A stretch of 64,000 nt of DNA from Prunella strophiata (lineage: Eukaryota; Chordata; Aves; Passeriformes; Prunellidae), in assembly GCA_036583965.1 (NCBI GenBank), contig JAZBQD010000014.1:47497126-47561125 (forward strand), read 5' to 3'. How positions within the stretch are numbered: position 1 is the stretch's first letter; each line of letters opens with the position of its first letter. Of the stretch, positions 59,552 to 64,000 are shown piece after piece. Below the pieces are notes generated by a model. The model was given only the letters and a program-made list of their open reading frames with translations, was not told the origin of the DNA and did not search any database. The position numbers and the translations under genes were made by a program.

Positions 59552-62500
59552 TATACCTAAAAGTTTAATATTTGGTCCTCAGTGTATGAAGAACATGGTG
59601 TCTATGTAGAGCCCTGTCAATTGCATGGTCAGAACTGTCATCTATATTTCTAAAGCAAGATCAGTTTAAAATGCAAGCAGCACTTACTTATCCTAAATTT
59701 CTCAAGTGACTGGGTTGATATGACCACTGACATGAATGGTTGGAAGTGACTCATTCTTGATATGAGCACTTAGCTCCAGCTTATGCTGTATCACATCAAG
59801 ACAACATCAAATGTGTACCAACCTTCTTATTTCCTAGCTGAGTAAACAGACATGAATTCATTCCTTTAATTAGATAAATATATATGTATGCAGACATAGC
59901 TACATACTTAGATATACACACACAAGAAAAAGGTAGAAAAAGATCCCTCTGGAGGAGGCAGCACAATATTTTTAGTGGTTTCCCAGGACAAGATGATGTG
60001 TAATTCAAAGCATTGTCACAAATCATAGAATTCCATTACTAAATAACTCCCTTTACCTCTACTAATACACAAAGTAGATTATTCCTATTGGGTAGAATAA
60101 AACACTGATTGTCATGTGTGATTAATTTGAACATTTGAAAAAGTTTCATACTATAATCCTGAAGTTCAGTTTGACAAAAGACTAAACCATTCAAAAATCA
60201 TTGTAAAGTGTATTCACTTTTCAGGTCCCAAGTATAGCAGTGAGTTGTAAGTCAGCTTAATTCTGTGCTGCAGAACAAAGAGCAATTTCTGCTGAAAACT
60301 TCTCAATGGATATGTAGATGAGAGATGAGATGCCATATTGCTGAAATATTCAGAAGCTGATACCCATACCAAGAGAAATTCTGTAATGTAAAACATATCA
60401 CTACCTTATTTTATTTTTTTTTAATTTCTTGCTCTGGGGTTTCTCCCTCAATAAATTGCCTCCTTGACTGCTGGCTTCTGGAAAATCCTTTGGTCTGCTT
60501 GGCTTCCCAGCTGTATAGGCTATTCCCAGTCTCTCAGACACAAATAAAAAGAGTTGCCTGTAGCTCTACCTAGCCTGATTGGCACATATGGCAATTGATT
60601 AACTACAAGTGACGTTGGGGGACCATCATCAAATACAGCCTTTTTCCTAAGTTCCTAATGAAACGATGGACTCTCCCCTTCAGGGCAGAATCATCCATTA
60701 GGCCCATGTGGTCTGAGCTGAAGGCTCTGTAGGTTCCCATGCAGCAGTGTAATAACCTTCTTACGAAGCAATGACAGAGACTTCTCTGTGAGACAAATGA
60801 CTTAGACAAATGGCCTGCTTTGTCTTGCTTACAAGAGCAATTTGGAAATGGTTGTATTGTTGACAGCTGTCTACCCTCCTTCTAACACTTCTGTTCCTCC
60901 CCTTAAATTTCTCAGTGCTCAGTTGTTCTGCCCACCAAAAGTGATGTCACAATGGGAACACTTTCTGCTTCTGTAGTGTCTTCTCTCACAGCTTTGTAAG
61001 ATGTGTTATGAAATGTAGTGATCTTAGCACTGCAGTGTGCTAGCATGCTCAGCCCAGATAGCAGCAGGGGCAAAGAGAAGTTCACTGACTGTGCAGGCAG
61101 AAAAACTAAATAGGGATTCATAATTGAAAATACCAGGTGAAAGTTATTTGAAAGTGACTGCTGGAAATTTCCACATATCCTCTGAGGTGTAATCATTACT
61201 TCTGTAAGAACTCCCAGTCTCTTGCAAACTGGATAAAATTGGTTATGTTAAATTTTGTGTGTCAATGCCTAACACAGTAAACTGATACAAGCCAGAAACT
61301 GAGAAGATATGGAGGAAAGTAAGGTTCAGGAGATTTCACACACTAATACATCAGCTTAGAACTTCCATTCATCTGCATCCTGTAAGAGTGAAAACCATCT
61401 TCCTAGTAAACAACTGAGCTACTATTTTGAAAATATTCAGGAAGCCACATATTGATACATAGGATAAAAGCAATAATGCTAGCTTGTGATGGTTTTATGT
61501 TTTGGGGTTTTTTTGTTGGTTTTACTTTTCCTGAAGGCCTAGGAAAATATTTGTGTACTTCGAATATCTCAGTTTTTTTCCAGCAACAAGTGTGATAAAA
61601 TCTCTCTTTGTCAAGTCTTGTTCTTAAGAATAAGCATCAGGCAGTGGACTATTGAGGTCTGTTCGATTCTTTTTCCATTTGTGCTGCCTATGTAATCTAT
61701 GGGAACTATTCATATGGGAACTTCTCAAGTCTGACAGTCAATGGACAATATAGTCAGAGGTTGCTGAAATGGCAGGTTTTTCTTTCAGCATCTCTACAAG
61801 TACAGGATGGACTTGCCTTCCACATTTCTGAATACATTACTGTAAAGAGAAAAAGGAGTGAAGATGTCACCATCTCCATCAGCTGAAGCCTGTAGAATTG
61901 TGATTATATTCTTATTGTGGTACAATAGAGATAGATTTCCAAAACTGGGCCTGACAAAAGGTGGAAACATTTGTCAGGCCTTAGTACTTCACTCTTAAAA
62001 ATGCAGGTCAATATTCTCTGAATTGTTAAGTACTTCTAATGTTATACAAAGTATCCATAACAACAAACAGTGCTTCTGGTCCTATCTAGTCCTGCTTTCT
62101 ATAAACTATGTTTTCTTTGAAAAAAATGGGAAATGGTTTGAGTACTGGGAGGAATGTTTGCATTAATATGTCTAAATGTAATCAAGGCAGTTATCATTCC
62201 ACATTTTATCTTGAGGTACTACTCTTCTGTCAATAAAAACTTCTTCTATTAATTCATCACCTTTTTTTTCTCTCGTTTGAGGACATATCTAAATGAAGTT
62301 CATCCTAACTAACCCTGGCTCTTTATAACTTAGGAATGAAATCTTAACCTTTCAACAGTAACATAAATGTCTTGTTTACTTAGATTCTTAGTCAGACATT
62401 TAACTTACACACTTATTTTAGTCACTTATGCATATTCAAGGGCCTCTTTCATCATTAAATCCTTAAAAATATATCTCTTCCTTGATACTCTTATCCTTGT

Positions 62501-64000
62501 ATGGCAGAGGTAAAGGCCCATGAAACCATCCCTGTGCCTCTGCACATATCCATGTGTGCAAATTGTGCTTTTACCCTCCTAATAGTCCAAGTTCACCTTC
62601 ACATTCAAACAGACCATGGAAAAAAAAATCCAAGGCTTCCCTTCAAAATCCTGATGTTGCTGCTGTTGGGTGTTGTCCTACTCATGGACAGAGGGTGATG
62701 CAGGGGAAAGTCTAAGTTAGTTAAGGATGGTCCTGCCCTCTGCAATTCTCATCCCAGACTTCCCACTGTCAAAAACTGGAAATACACTCTCAGAACAAAT
62801 AGACAACTTTTATTTTCTCAGTAACATCCCACCATAGGTGGAGGCTGGGTGTATAAAGGCAAAGGCTCAGTGCCTTTGTGAATACCAGCCTGTGAGCATA
62901 TGCTGCATTTTCCTGTTTGGTGTGCAATTAAGAGAAAATCTTCTTGATGATTGGGTGGAATGTAGAGAACATCTTGGAGGACATTTCACAGAGGAGATCT
63001 GCTTTGCTGAAAATCAAAAAGGTAATACACAAATCCATATCAGAATTTTTATTCTTCCTCGCACAAAACAGTTGTATACATATTTAAGGAAACAAAACTA
63101 TTGGTGTGAGAGTTTCCACTAGAGTTCAGTGGTGTCAAGATTTTTCCAGTAAACATGTACTGCAAAAGGCAGACTTTGAGGGATTAGCACCAGTCTGGAT
63201 ACGTTAATTTTCCTCCTAACAAGGACACCAATCTCTTTCAAGAATCCTAATTGTTCCTACTCAGAAGCCATTAAAAATTGTATATTGTATTATATTGAGA
63301 GTTCATCTAATTTAAATGTGAAAATTTTGTAAACATCAGTATTATATTATGTTCCATTCATTCATTTGATCCTCTAGTACATTAGAGGAGGAAAATATAC
63401 ATGCATTGAATTCTTGAGATTTTATTTTAAGGGCTGCTTTAATGAATTCTTAATTACATTATTCAAAAGGTCCATTATTCAGCATTCATCTCACTTCTAA
63501 ATGAAAGTCTTTACCTGACATGTGAATGAAATGAGTCTAAATGCTTTCCATGCCACCTAGGGATTCGTAATAGACTTCTTGCTGAATGGCAGCAGCTGGT
63601 TTTCTTTCTGGTTTAAATTTTTGTGGATTATTTGCAGAGATGGACAGGTATGAAATACTCATCTTTCCCAAGTATCAGTAAACCCTCCAGTCTCACCAGA
63701 TGTAATGCAGCCACAGTGCTTGAGACAGATGAAAGAGATAAAAGCTGGAGAGAAAAATATTTATAACATTTCTAAGGTTTTCAAATATACTGTGTAGTTC
63801 TCAACAATTCTATTTTGTATGGAAACAGCCCCTTATTAAAGATTTTCTTCTTTTTTTATGGTTCACCATGAAAAAATTTGGTGAACATTATAAAAGGACT
63901 TGAGATTGGGTTTTTAAAAGTGGTAAGTTGATACTTTTTCTCATTCCCCTATCCATTTAAGTAGGAATAATATCTGGTATTAAATTTGGAAAAGAGCTTA
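59552..64000. other. Unique AT-rich non-coding DNA
   Basis: About 4.4 kb without a supportable gene or mobile element. It contains a CRE-like GTGATGTCAC at about 60940, a perfect hairpin at 61948-61980 (listed separately) and an 8-bp inverted repeat (GTTCACCA at 63861-63868, TGGTGAAC at 63879-63886). Open frames at 60912-61196 and 62838-63122 are unrecognised. Confidence 0.55.
61948..61980. other. Perfect 11-bp-arm hairpin
   Basis: GGCCTGACAAA at 61948-61958 is the exact reverse complement of TTTGTCAGGCC at 61970-61980, with an 11-nt loop. The stem is GC-containing and stable but far shorter than a microRNA precursor, and no T-run follows. It could be a small structural motif or the remnant of an inverted-repeat element. 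Confidence 0.85.

Noticed and set aside
60020..60060. A CATAGAATT phrase suggesting an antisense CR1 3' end
   Set aside because: The neighbouring sequence lacks the GGGACC-TTGGA type CR1 blocks on either strand.

Overview
This window looks like non-coding nuclear DNA from a bird, most likely a songbird or other neoavian. The evidence is the repeat content: two long terminal repeats (LTRs) of an avian-type endogenous retrovirus family, two 3' ends of CR1 LINEs (the dominant avian retroposon), and AT-rich unique sequence between them. I found no protein-coding gene, tRNA, rRNA or CRISPR array that I can support. The open frames present are short, often lack an ATG, and match no family I recognise. 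Species and chromosome cannot be determined from the sequence.

Layout. 1-10.4 kb: mostly unique AT-rich DNA, with a degraded tandem array of about 62-bp units (1.89-2.39 kb) and a possible old LTR remnant (3.7-4.3 kb). 10.39-11.41 kb: a solo LTR on the + strand. 11.4-27 kb: unique DNA with poly(A) tracts, a perfect 26-bp palindrome beside an 11-bp triplication (17.43-17.49 kb), a clear CR1 3' end (20.96-21.29 kb), an exon-like segment (23.69-23.83 kb) and a worn CR1 3' end (26.49-26.66 kb). 27-58.6 kb: about 32 kb with no mobile element that I recognise. Several blocks here read like conserved non-coding regulatory DNA, at about 27.06-28.23, 29.04-30.04, 36.12-36.49, 39.06-39.60, 41.20-42.56, 46.84-47.22, 53.99-54.66 and 57.42-57.88 kb. 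Microsatellites and homopolymers interrupt the region, the largest being a TTTC repeat at 35.6 kb and a run of 47 T at 56.7 kb. 58.68-59.55 kb: a second, shorter solo LTR of the same family and orientation. 59.6-64 kb: unique AT-rich DNA with a perfect 11-bp-arm hairpin at 61.95 kb.

Interpretation. The window is best read as part of a gene desert or a very large intron whose centre may be a cis-regulatory block. The strongest internal signal is an excess of TGTCA/TGACA cores (13 in about 1 kb at 27.07-28.08 kb). These are the half-sites of TALE homeodomain factors (MEIS, PKNOX, TGIF), and one 12-bp perfect palindrome holds two of them. This is an inference from motifs and composition. Without alignment to other vertebrates it is a hypothesis, and I saw no evidence of a new gene system.
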